From contig NZ_NPDZ01000006.1 in assembly GCF_002811875.1 (NCBI RefSeq), positions 185,140 through 249,139 of the forward strand: DNA of 64,000 nt, written 5' to 3'. The stretch comes from Leptospira perolatii. Its GTDB lineage: Bacteria; Spirochaetota; Leptospiria; Leptospirales; Leptospiraceae. Below, one piece after another: positions 28,886-40,100 of this stretch (within the stretch, counting starts at the first letter, position 1; every line of letters starts with the position of its first letter). The translations under genes and the position numbers were made by a program. The notes under the pieces are model-generated. The model saw only the letters and a list, made by a program, of their open reading frames with translations. It was not told where the DNA came from and made no database searches.

Positions 28886-29953
28886 ATGTATTTCTTAAAC
28901 TTTTTACATCTCTCCCTTTCACTGTCTTTTTGGCTGTGGGCAATTTCAATACTGTTTGTACCAGGGAGGTCTGCCTCAAAAGTTTTGTTCTCTTTCGTTT
29001 TACTATTGGTGGGAGTTCAAGATTTGTTTCTGGGGTTGGCGGATTCCGGACTTATACTGTATTTACCTCATTTGCTTTGGGTAAACGCCCCTTCTCTCTT
29101 TCTTCTTGGACCTGCCTTTTACCTTTATTCTAGAGTTATAAGTACAGGGCCGGACTTATCGAAAAAGGACTTCCTGCATTTAATTCCGGCAGTACTTTGC
29201 ATTGCTGCGTTTATGCCGATCTATTTGCTCTCTACTGAGGAGAAGATTCGGATTATGCTGAATTGGAATTGGGAAAATGCCGATTTTGGAATCCATTTCC
29301 ATATTGTTAGAGCCGGCATTTTGTCCGTTTGTGCTTACTACTTTTTTAGTTTGCGCCGGTTGTACCAAGGCGGTCTCGATAATCGGAGACAATTCATCCT
29401 TTTGCTTACCGGAATTCCTACAGTAGTACTACTATCTTTCGGTCTTTGGTTCGGTAAGCTTTGGATCCAACACATCGGCGGTATCCTTTTAGAAATTCAC
29501 CTAATTACTTTTTACCTACTAATGCAACGAGATAGCAAGTGGCAAGTTTGGTTGAAACTGCCTGCTCGTCCAGATCGAGAAGAGTCCCGCTTAAACAATT
29601 TGGACATTCCTCAGATTTTATTGAGGCTAGAAAGTCTGATGACTCAAGACCGCTGCTTTGCTGACGAAGACCTTTCGCTTAACAGACTTGCCGATCTTAT
29701 GGACTTGCAGCGCCACCAGCTTTCCGAACTTTTGAATCGAGTGATCGGAACTGATTTTAAGTCGTACATAAATAAATTTAGAATCGAAGAAGCTAAGGTA
29801 CTCCTCCTTTCGGAGCCAGATCGTTCCATTTTATCGATTGCCTTTGCTGTTGGGTTCAACTCTAAGTCCGCTTTTAACTTAGTGTTTCGAAAAGTGACTG
29901 GGATTACTCCTACTGCCTATCGCGAGATGGGTGAATCTAAAATTGTAGTATAG
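28886..29953 (+). CDS. Membrane-anchored AraC-family regulator
   Basis: 355 residues. The N-terminal 225 residues hold about seven hydrophobic segments, the layout of membrane AraC regulators. The C-terminal third (about 255-350) is an AraC-type double helix-turn-helix: LSLNRLADLMDLQRHQLSEL, then the second HTH SILSIAFAVGFNSKSAFNLV and KVTGITPTAYRE. It probably senses a membrane cue and binds DNA while anchored. Repeat copy C begins 35 nt after its stop. A degenerate copy of its last 14 codons recurs at 44392-44433, beyond the giant gene. Confidence 0.9.
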   Translation: MYFLNFLHLSLSLSFWLWAISILFVPGRSASKVLFSFVLLLVGVQDLFLGLADSGLILYLPHLLWVNAPSLFLLGPAFYLYSRVISTGPDLSKKDFLHLIPAVLCIAAFMPIYLLSTEEKIRIMLNWNWENADFGIHFHIVRAGILSVCAYYFFSLRRLYQGGLDNRRQFILLLTGIPTVVLLSFGLWFGKLWIQHIGGILLEIHLITFYLLMQRDSKWQVWLKLPARPDREESRLNNLDIPQILLRLESLMTQDRCFADEDLSLNRLADLMDLQRHQLSELLNRVIGTDFKSYINKFRIEEAKVLLLSEPDRSILSIAFAVGFNSKSAFNLVFRKVTGITPTAYREMGESKIVV

Positions 29954-29988
29954 CTCGCGTTTCGGGTTTTTGGGTGTACTCGGAGAGT

Positions 29989-30096
29989 CCCCGCCCTTCC
30001 TGGGCGGGGGCCGGTGCGGTGGAAGTACGGCCACTCTTTTCACAGAACTGATTTTTGCGCAAGCGCGATTTGTCCCGGGATTCTGTAGGAGCTCCC
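29989..30096 (+). repeat. Dispersed repeat, copy C
   Basis: Plus-orientation copy with stem-loop CCCCGCCC / GGGCGGGG, core GGTGGAAGTACGGCCACTCT, TTTTCACAGAACTGATTTTT, and terminal GTAGGAGCTCC. It is nearly identical to copy D through CAAGCGCGATTTGTCCCGG. It directly follows the AraC gene and may also terminate it. Confidence 0.9.
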
Positions 30097-30426
30097 CAAC
30101 TTTTCGCCCTATTTCGAAACCGTTCCAGCCTGGGTTTTATTTGTCTTGGTTTATTCTGGAATAAGCCTCTGGAGAATGCACAGAGAGGAGGTGGAAGCTC
30201 GCGGAGAGATTTTATCTTATCGTTAAGCCGAGTACGATAAATCCCTAGCCAATCGGTCTAATCGCTTTCGGCAGACTGCTTGGTTTTTCAAACGAATCGA
30301 TAATTTTTTACGAACCATTCAGAATTGAATCCTTCGACGTCCAATGTTGTCCGTTTGGACGACTGTACTTTGAATTCATGGTAGGTTCTTTACAGTTTTG
30401 CTCATAGCGAGCTGCGAGATATCTCT
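30097..30426 (+). other. Leader of the lipoprotein/giant-gene unit
   Basis: No gene in this 330-bp stretch. Two inverted repeats are visible: TTATCGT / ACGATAA (30217-30240) and CGTCCAA / TTGGACG (30338-30361). The promoter of the downstream unit should be here, but I find no convincing -35/-10 pair. Confidence 0.4.
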
Positions 30427-31125
30427 GTGAAAGGTCGATCCGAAAAAAAAGCGTCTGCTATCTTCAATTTTACAGCGAGATCCTTGCTGTTTGGTCTCGT
30501 ATCGAACGCAACTGTTTCGATTCTCGCGGGTTTTGTTTTAGTTAATCTAAGTTGTACTTTTTTTGAAACTTTCAAAACTGATACTAGTCGTAATTCAATT
30601 ACAAACGACCTATCCGTAGTAACATCAACCTGGGAGCAGTTTGAGGATAATCTTGAATCTGGGACTTTTCTTGAATACTTTCCCGTTCTGGAACTCGATC
30701 AAAATAAGAAAAATGGGAATTTAATTCAAAACGATATCATTGCGGACGCTGTCTACCGGACCGAGTCTTATTCTTGGGAACTAGACTGGGAAGATCCGAT
30801 AGTCTTAGCAATTAGATTGGATATTGTATCGTCTAACCTCAGATTCTATTACGGTTTCGAAGTAAATCCTTTGGAACTAGGTCATGCGAAGCATTCCGAT
30901 CCTCTATCTTTCTCTTTAATTCTATTCGCCGGGTATTCTCCAACTCTGACAGAAGTTTCTGTTAAGAGTAAAGGTTTATTTAGTACCGTAGGTTTTACAC
31001 CCAACAGAAAGTCTACTGATCGAATTGCATTCTTCTTCTCGCACCAAAACGAGATTACTCCCAATCGAAAACTAACACGTTATTATTCTCGCTTAACTCA
31101 TAGCGATCCGGACTTAAGAGGCTAA
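30427..31125 (+). CDS. Lipoprotein of unknown function, partner of the giant protein
   Basis: 232 residues starting with GTG, not recognised. A long leader (about 42 residues, with a basic n-region KGRSEKKAS) precedes the lipobox LVNLSC. The mature part is mixed strand/loop, with aromatic-rich segments (YSWELDWEDP, LRFYYGFEVNP). It ends 5 nt before the giant gene, so the two are almost surely one transcript. As the only small companion it might help export, anchor, or neutralise the giant protein; nothing in the sequence decides between these. Confidence 0.7.
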   Translation: MKGRSEKKASAIFNFTARSLLFGLVSNATVSILAGFVLVNLSCTFFETFKTDTSRNSITNDLSVVTSTWEQFEDNLESGTFLEYFPVLELDQNKKNGNLIQNDIIADAVYRTESYSWELDWEDPIVLAIRLDIVSSNLRFYYGFEVNPLELGHAKHSDPLSFSLILFAGYSPTLTEVSVKSKGLFSTVGFTPNRKSTDRIAFFFSHQNEITPNRKLTRYYSRLTHSDPDLRG

Positions 31126-31130
31126 ACAAT

Positions 31131-34100
31131 ATGAAACTTCCTTCCTTAACAATTTTTTCGAACTTCTTTTCCTCCTTTCATACAATTCCTATTTTGGCAC
31201 CAACCCAAAGCCCCCAGGCGCGTCGCAGAAGAAGGAAGTCCTTTAAAGCGATTCGGTTTTTCATTCATACAACCATGAGGACTGCGTTAGTCGCTATTAT
31301 GGTGTTTGACATCGTGGCATCGCCACTTGCAGCGGACCCGAATCTCTTTCGTGATATCTGGAAAAATGGATCTGACGGAAAATTAGAAAGACAATATAAA
31401 AAGGCGGACTCCTCCAATACAGAATCTGATTGGAATCAGACAGTTGACCAAGGAAAACAGTTACTCCGCGCGGACTGGGAATCGGAGGCAGAGCGAGAAA
31501 TCGAAAAGGAGTTGCTCAACGCTGACGGAAACAAAGAGGAATTAAAACTTACATTAGAAAAGGAAAAATCTGTAGTCTTTGCAGAATGGGAAACGGATCT
31601 GCAAAGAGAAATCGATACTAAAAAAGGAGAATGGAAGGCAAAAGTCTCCGGGAAGAGTTTAGAAGAACTTATTCTTGGAATTGATAAAGAGGCAATTCTG
31701 CAAGCGGTTACAGCTTCAGAACAAGCCGCTCAAAGTGGTCAAAATGCAACAGAGAAGCTGCAACGCTTTGATAGTGGAACATCCAGTGCTTTAGGCGCGT
31801 TTCGTTCCGATTGGGAAACGAGCTTAGAACAGAAAGTCTCTTCGTTAAACTCCTCGATCGCATTCTCTAGTTTGGAGGAAAAAAAATCCTTCGAATCCTC
31901 TCTACTGCAAATCAAGAGATTTTATCAAGCCGAATATTCCTACGAAGAATCTTCCTTAGTAAGTTCTTACAGAGCTCAGTTTATTGCAAAACAGAACGAA
32001 AACGAAGATTTGGAAAATCGAATCGCGCAAGAAACGGATCCGTCCCAGCTGGCATTATTACTAATCAACCGAGCAAAGCGAAAAATTGATGAAAGTAATG
32101 GCGGAATGCTACCACCGGACGGATCGATCCTAGCTCCTCCCGTCACTTCCGTGCAAGGAGATGATTATCAATCTAAGTTCTTAAAAGCGCTCCAAGACGG
32201 ACAGGCCCAGTGGCAAAAGGCAATTGATGATTTGGTTCTGGGAAAATTAAAATATGATGATGCTGTAAATCGCGAATGGAAGACGGGAGAGGAAAGTTGG
32301 ACTGACGCATACAATCAGGTTCTTGCAGCAAAGGAAAGCTGGACTAGTACAGTTCAGGCTCAAATTCAGAAAGGTTTAGAAGCCTGGGACAAATCATCGT
32401 CCGATTTGCAGAAGAACAAACAAAAGGCGTTGGCGGAACTAGACAGAACAATTTCGACTAACAATAGGCAGTGGCAAGCGCATGTCCGTGGGATCGAAAA
32501 TGTTGTAGTAGGTGGTGCGGATACTTTGGCCACCATTGCTAGCAACAAGCAATTTTTTAAGGAAGCATTAGATCGAGCGAATGCCCCAGGGAGCGGTTAC
32601 GGATCTAGCATTATTTCGGAATATCAGAATCAGTTAACATACTGGTCGGGCCTGGAGACTAGAATTCGCAACTTAGTAAGCAATTCACAAAATCAACTGC
32701 ATGACCAAGATATGCGCGGGACCGGCAGCGGCGAAGGTTTATTGGTAAACGCCGGTGGTTCAGATCCCTACGTGTACACGGCTGCCGAATTAGAGCTTAA
32801 AATCTCTAAAGAAGAATTGAAGCTGTTGCAGCAAAAGAAGGACAGAGCTCAGCAGGTTTATGATTACGCGGTTCAGAATGTAGGAAATAAAACCATAGAA
32901 AGCATAGCAGTTGAACTGGAAAACGCAAGAACTGCATTCAAAACCCAGGAAACGGCTTATCTAAAATTACTGGCTGAGCTAAATGGAGGAGGGGATGTAG
33001 GATCTTCCTCACCAGGATTGGCTCCGGAATCAAGCACCACTAGCAATGCTGTCTCCACTTCTGGCACAAGTATATTATCCCAGTTAGAGAACGCGAATAA
33101 GGTATTAGAAGAAAGAAGAAAGAAATTAGAAGAAAGCAAGGCTCTCATGGAGGAAAGAAGGGCTGCTTATGAATCCGTCACAAAAATGCAGGTTTTAGTC
33201 AATAACCCTCAGCTTTTGGGTAAAGTAGGGGAGTTGCGGACGGATCCAGGATCTAACAAGTCTGATAGCGGACTAAGATATGAAATTTTTCAGGCGAGTG
33301 AAGAATTAGATAAGAAAAGAGAAGTTTTAAGACAGCAAGAATCCGAGGTCTACAAATTATCCTACGAAAGGGAAAACGCACTCAGAACCCAGTCCTTTTA
33401 TAACGAAACTCTAAAGAAAATATTAGAATTTGAAAAATTAAAGGAAAATAAAGTACTCCTTGAATCTATCTTAAACGGTGGAGCAGGATTATCCGAAAAA
33501 ATCGATTCTCTATTGTCCGGCAATAACCTTGTTACTCTTTATGGAAATGATCTGTCTGTGCAAATTCGCTCCAACCTAACAAAATTACAAAAGAATTTAG
33601 TAGATCTGGATAAACCAGTATTAGACTCAACGAATAGCTTCGCATCCCAATTTTCCGCGCTTAAATCCACTGCAAGTTCTTTTCCACTCGACGAGATGGA
33701 CGCAAGAAAATCCGATTTGGAAAAGTATTTGGATCAGATGGTTTCCGTTAGGGATTCGTTAAATGGAAGTGGCAGCTTTGATACATCTTATATCGATTTC
33801 AATAAGTTAGACCAAGGAATTGCGTATCTGGACCATCTACTCTCTAATTGGGACTCGAGCATTTCAGGTATGCAATCCGGCTTGGAAGAAATCGATAAAT
33901 CGGGAATTGCGTTTATAGATTATGCAAACTCAAATCAATCCCAAAAAGGAACATTAGAATATTCTAATAGAATGCTTTCGCTTACCTCCAAGTTGCAAGA
34001 ATCTGCAATTTCGATCGGACAGTTTCAAGACTTTATAAAAGAAATTCATACTACAACAGAATACTTAAATACAGTATTCTTGGATAGTTTTCAAATTAGT

Positions 34101-37100
34101 GACGCAACGGTAGATTCAACTCTGACAGGAATCGAAAGAACTTCCGCGAAAAAATCTATATCAGATTTACGATTATCTTACGATTCTGGATTCAAACAAT
34201 GGCATCCAATTCTTGCCGGGATTTCAGAACCTTTTGGCGATCTAAACACGAATCTCACGAATTTCGGTCAATCAGTCCAAGCTTTTCGGACTAGCTTAGA
34301 AAATAGAAGCGATATAGGAAAGCAAGTCTCCTCGGAGCTCATCTCCATGTATGACGGATTTAGGGTTGAATATGAAGGCAGAAAGTCAGAGTTAGAGTTC
34401 CTGCTAGACCCGAATGGTAGTTCTGAATCCTTGGCGGAACTGCAAAAGAATGCAGTGCTCCGCAGAAATTTAGAAGGAGCAAGACTGAACGAAAAAGCTC
34501 TGGAACTACTTACGGATTATTTAGAAGATCTCCCGGCGGAGAAAAGAAACATTGATTCTATCTATTTGCAAATTTTGAAAGATTCGGACGATAGATTCAA
34601 GACTTTAGATATCGGCGAGTCGGCTATGCGGGAAAGACAAGCGATGGAGCTAGTCTTAGATTTTGTAAGGGCCAATCGCAGTTCTTTAGGAAGGTCTTTA
34701 TCTTCTCCCGACTATGAGCAATTCATAGATAGTTTGCACACTCAAAAATCCAATGCTGCAGAGATCCGATCTTTTTATGAAGACGGTGATGAGTTTACAG
34801 AAGTAGAAAGAAATCAGATTCTAACTAGTGAAAGTTCATCCGAAAAACGTAAATTAAGTGAATATTATTCTTTTGGAGCGAGTTTCTTTTTTCAGCAGGC
34901 TACAACAAAGGTAGCAGCATTAGATGCTGTAGTAAATAGAGTAGATGGTTTTGCCGATCAGGTAAGGCAGGGAGGTGTGCTTAGTGCTCTAACTGACCGT
35001 TATTTTAGTACTCAAGAAAACAAGGCGACCGGATTGCTAAACGAAATTCATACAAAAGTAAGTAATCTGTCAGGATTGAATGCTTCTGATTTTTTGCAGG
35101 ATTCATTCCAACTCGGAACTAGCACCGATCACGACGTAAATGCAGAGTCCCTTCGGAAAAACTTGCTGAATGAATTACTCGCGGGGAAAATTACCGAGAC
35201 AGAATTTCTGCAGTCCTTAGAAGATTTTAATAAATTGGGAAATATCTTTAGCGCGAAGGACGCTATTAAGGTATATTCCGAAGCCTCTAACCTTAAGGAA
35301 GAATGGGAAGAAGGATCATTGCAGATTCTGAATAGTGCAACGAATCTAAAACAATTCTTGGCCTCAGTGCCTTCCGCTTCCGATTCGCTAGGAGGCATGA
35401 TGTCCAGTTCCCTGGAGGACTTTTACTCGCTTCGTTTCGGGGAAATAAAAGACCTATATGCGTTGAAGGATGCAAAAGATCCGAATGACTTTACGTTGGC
35501 AGCCTACCCTGGAGTAGATTTTTCTGTACTAGAATCCTATATCGGAAACTTTGAATCCGCTCACTCAGAGTGGAAGTCGAGAAAAGAATCTCTACTCGCA
35601 GCTAACCAGGCATTTATAGATCAGCAAAATTCTCTAAGCAGCTTGGTGCTCGGCACTCCTGAATATTTAGCAAAACTAAAAGATGTGCAGACTAAATTTG
35701 CCGACTTAGAGCAAAAGTATTCAGAAACGAAAGTATATTTTGAAGACATTTCCACCAAATCGATTCAGGCTTATCAGGATGCAAAAATAGTACTTTCGAA
35801 AATGAAATCCTCGTTGGGGCTGCCTAACAAGTTTCTGATCAATGATGATTCGCTGCCGATACTTCCTCAAGGAATCAGAGATGATTATCTTAACAATAGA
35901 GGAGTGTATTCCTTTCAGTACTATTCTGCGCCTCAAGGAGAGCAGATTGACAATCTAATCATGTCGGACGCGATTTTTACTCGTAATACCGTCCAAGCAG
36001 TTGAATTCCAAAATCAATTCTTAGGCCTTTCGACTCAGGCAAAAATCTTTGATACTACGAAACTTGGATTCGAATCGTTATCGAAAGCGCAAATTGCAAA
36101 GCAAGAAATAGGCACAGAAATTTCTGAATTTCGATCCGGATTGGAGGATAGAATTCAGGTTTTCCTAGGAGGTGGAGAAAAGAATCAAATCTCTCAGGAA
36201 AATTTGGTCAGCTACGTGAATCAATTGCGCAACTTCTTTTTGGAAAAGCAGAGCAAAGGAGAGAAGGTAAATGCTGCAGTATTAGAAGCTTTGGAAAATG
36301 CGGGAGCCTTTACGGATGAAATAGGCCAATTGAAATTCTTTCAAGGAATTCCAATTGAGGAACGTACGGAAGCAGCGACTCAGGCTAAGTGGACTGAGGC
36401 TAAAAGTAATACAGCATCGCTAAAAGAAGCACAAGGAATATTCAAAGAACTTAGTACAACATTAAAGAACATAGAAGAATCTGGGCAGCCTCTCTACACT
36501 CTCATGGACAAAATAGAGTTCTCGTTGCTCAAGTACGATGACCTGAAGACTAAGCTGTCTGGAAAAAGTTTTGCTCTGGACAGTGAAATAGTCTCAGGGA
36601 TGGAAAATTTGAAAGCTTATGCCTGGGAAGCACACAAATCGAATCTTGCCCAAGCTTTCGTAACCAGAATTCAGGAAAACACTTCCCTAGACTCCTTTGT
36701 AGAGGAAATCAAAACAGGTAAATATCTATTACCAGGGCAAAATGGAGCCAAGTTAGAAAAGAACTCCAGTTTCTTGGGCAAAAATCTCACGGATGCTCAA
36801 GTAGAAGAAGTACGCAATTATTTGAATGTATATTCAGATGAAGTGAAAATTAAGAATGCGGATATTCGCACCGGTATTGACGCAATTTTAACAGTAGTCG
36901 ATCCGGAGATCCGAGTAGAACTAAAATCCAAGGCTTTAGCAAATGCTTATGATCAAATTAAGGATACGATTTCACAGGGAAACTTAGTTTCCGTGGGAGG
37001 ATTGCCCCCCGAAATCAAGGAATATGCGATTGTTTCCAACTATCTCGCATTTTTAGGATCCTCTGAAAGCCGGTTAGAATCGAATCCGATAGATAGAAAT

Positions 37101-40100
37101 ACTGTTCTCAATGAATACCTACTTAAGGTGGGGTCTGAAAATGGTGAATCTGCAATACTTTCGGATTTTCTAAACCATTATTCCGAAAGAAATTCTTCCT
37201 ATTACTTAAAAACGGAAGAATTGAAATCCAGAGATGTACTCTCATCATATTATGAAAGTGGAAACTATATTCATCTAAAAGCAGATGATTTAGTAGAATT
37301 AACAAACTGGCTAAAAAATAAGAAGTACGAATCTAACTTAGTAAGTTCTTTAAATTCAGCCGTTCGAATGGAAACGATTTTGTCAGGATATTTGGGAGGA
37401 TCAGAGGAAGAATATTTTTCTTACGTTGGTTCCAAACTTGCGGGTGGAATCACTAATTCGGAAAAAGAAGGACTGATACTTCAGAAGGCAGGATTGTACA
37501 ATCCTTTCGGATCAGAAAATCTAATCAGTGGACTTCAATCCGACCAGTTCTTACGGAATTTTAAATACAAGTCAGGTTTTCAATCTCTAACGGCAAAACT
37601 AGATTCAGAAGATTTGAATTTTACGAAAAGTTTAGTGGAGGTTAACAGAGATGAAAAAAACCGAGAATTCACGTACAATGTAGTCAAAAAGAATCAGATC
37701 GTAGAATCGTACTTGAGCTATTTAAACATATCTCCGACTGGACAGCTAGAACCTTCACAAGAGAAAAAAGTACAGGATAGACTAAGAGAACTTGAATTTC
37801 AGGCAGAGCAGAGGCTCGGAAACTTTCTCAGTCTCGTAGAGAATTACAATAGCGCGTCATTTGATCCTTCTAAAGAAGAAGGAAATCCTTCTATCAGGAA
37901 GGCGCTCCAAGAGTTTAAGGATTCCGGTTACGAGATTTCGGACACGGTCTATTCAAAAAATTCCCAAGGGGATTATTCGTTTAAGGGGGGCTTGGACAAC
38001 CTGTACGGGATTATTGAAAACTACGTTGATAATAATTTACCCGGTCGCTCTGCACTTAACGACCCATATGCGGAGATCGTATCTGCAAAAGGAAGCATGG
38101 ATTCTTCTGCAGATAGTATTATTACCGCGGGAAAAAGTATCGGAATACTAACTCAAATATTCCAGACTTACCAAGGAAAAACGGGAGCCTCTCTAGAAAG
38201 CGCTTTAATTACGGACCTTCAAACTTATAAAGATAACTATAATCAAGCTTTAAAGGATTTTGAAGTTGCTCAAAAGAACTTTAATGACCAAAAGAATATC
38301 GTAGCTGGAATCCAAGATTCCTATTCTAGTAAGCAGGCAGAAGTCACAGCGTCTTACTCTACATTACAAAATTCTACACAATCATTGAATAACTTAAGTG
38401 CAGTATATGATTTTGCGACTCTGGTCAGCTATTCAAAACACCAAACCGGTGAAGGTGATCCAGTTACCGAGATAAAAAAACCAACGGAACTTGCAAAGGA
38501 GCGATTGGATTCCGCGAATAATGAAGTAATCGCCAAAATAAAGGAAATCGAAGAAATACAAAATCGAGTGGATAAGCGTACGACACTCGCCTCTCTTAGC
38601 TCGGACCCTCAGGTTGCATTGAACAAGCAGCAAACGGAAGAATGGGCAGAACGAGCGCTCAGATACAGCAAGGCCGAAGCAACCATCAAGGACCGAATTT
38701 CTACTTTAAAGTCGGAAATAGCTGCACAAAGGGCAAGTCTTCAGGGATCATTAAATTCCTTTTTAGTACCAACTGCAATTTCCATCAATGCAAACTCCTT
38801 AAATGGGCTGATCGATGTATATAAATCAGATTATAAATCCTCAGAGAAATTGCTCCGAGAGGAATATGGAATCGTTGAGGGAATCGTAAACGGTAGGATA
38901 GGTGCCTGGGATATTATAAATGGCGGTCGCGGATCCAGCGGCCCACCTCCTACTTATGGAAAAGGTTTATCCATCAAATACCCGGAACACGATATATTAA
39001 GTTTTGTGAATGCTCATCGAGGAGGAGGTGAGCTAGCATCACAAATGAAAACTACTATGGACGCGCTCGACGGAGTTTGGATTTGGCAAGATGACAATCG
39101 AGCTATCCAAAACGCCGTGAACCGAATTACATCAGACTCATATGCAGAATATAGCGACAAGATGGAGCAAAGAACTCGCGATGCCATGGCTGCCACTTCC
39201 ATTGTAATCGCACTGCTTTCCTGGGGAAATCCAGCCATAGGGTTCGAGGCGATTGCAAGGAGAGACAGGTGGGTGGATGTTAAGAATACACTAAATAATT
39301 CCATAGCTACCGCCGCAGCACAGGCAAATAATCTAAAAAATCTTCAGGCGGAATTGAATTACTACACCGATATCTCCTCGGCAGAACAATTAAGATCAGT
39401 CATGCTCGGATCCGGAAACTCCAGTGGGCAATTTAGATTAAACACTGGCCTTCGAGCAGAAGATGTAAATTATATTACTGGTTCCGGCGCCTTGGCACCG
39501 AGCAGCTTACAGTGGAAAGGCGGAAAGGAACCGCTAAATCTAGATAATATAGCCGGAAAAAACGGAGATTCGATTGCTCAAGACCGGTTCATTCACGACG
39601 CCTACGGACTACTCGTTAGAAACAATACTGGCTATGTTCCAGGTGGAACATCAGCGGCTGCTACAAAGGCTACAAAAACCGGTTCTGATGGAGTCAAGAC
39701 AGCATACATGGTTTCGGGAGACGAATTCGCGTCTGCAATGGCAGTACTGGCTCGCTCTCAATATGATGTAGAAAGAGATGAATATTATGCTGCTGGGGAA
39801 GCGTTTGTCGGAACTGGAGGGCAGAAGGCCGACAAGAGAGACATTCTGGATGATAGGGAACAATTTTACGCAAATTTAATACAGAAAATTAGCAATAACT
39901 CCGGACAAAATATAGAATATGAAATGTATCGGACAGTTGCTTCTGACTATATGGGAGAGGGGAAAATACTAGACCAAATCTTTGAGTTAAACCAGGAGCA
40001 GCAGAGAAAAACACAATTAGCGGCCTGGGAATCAAAGGAAAAGGAATTTTACGATAGAAAGCAAGAGTGGGTTCAGAACATACAGTTTCTGCAAGATACT

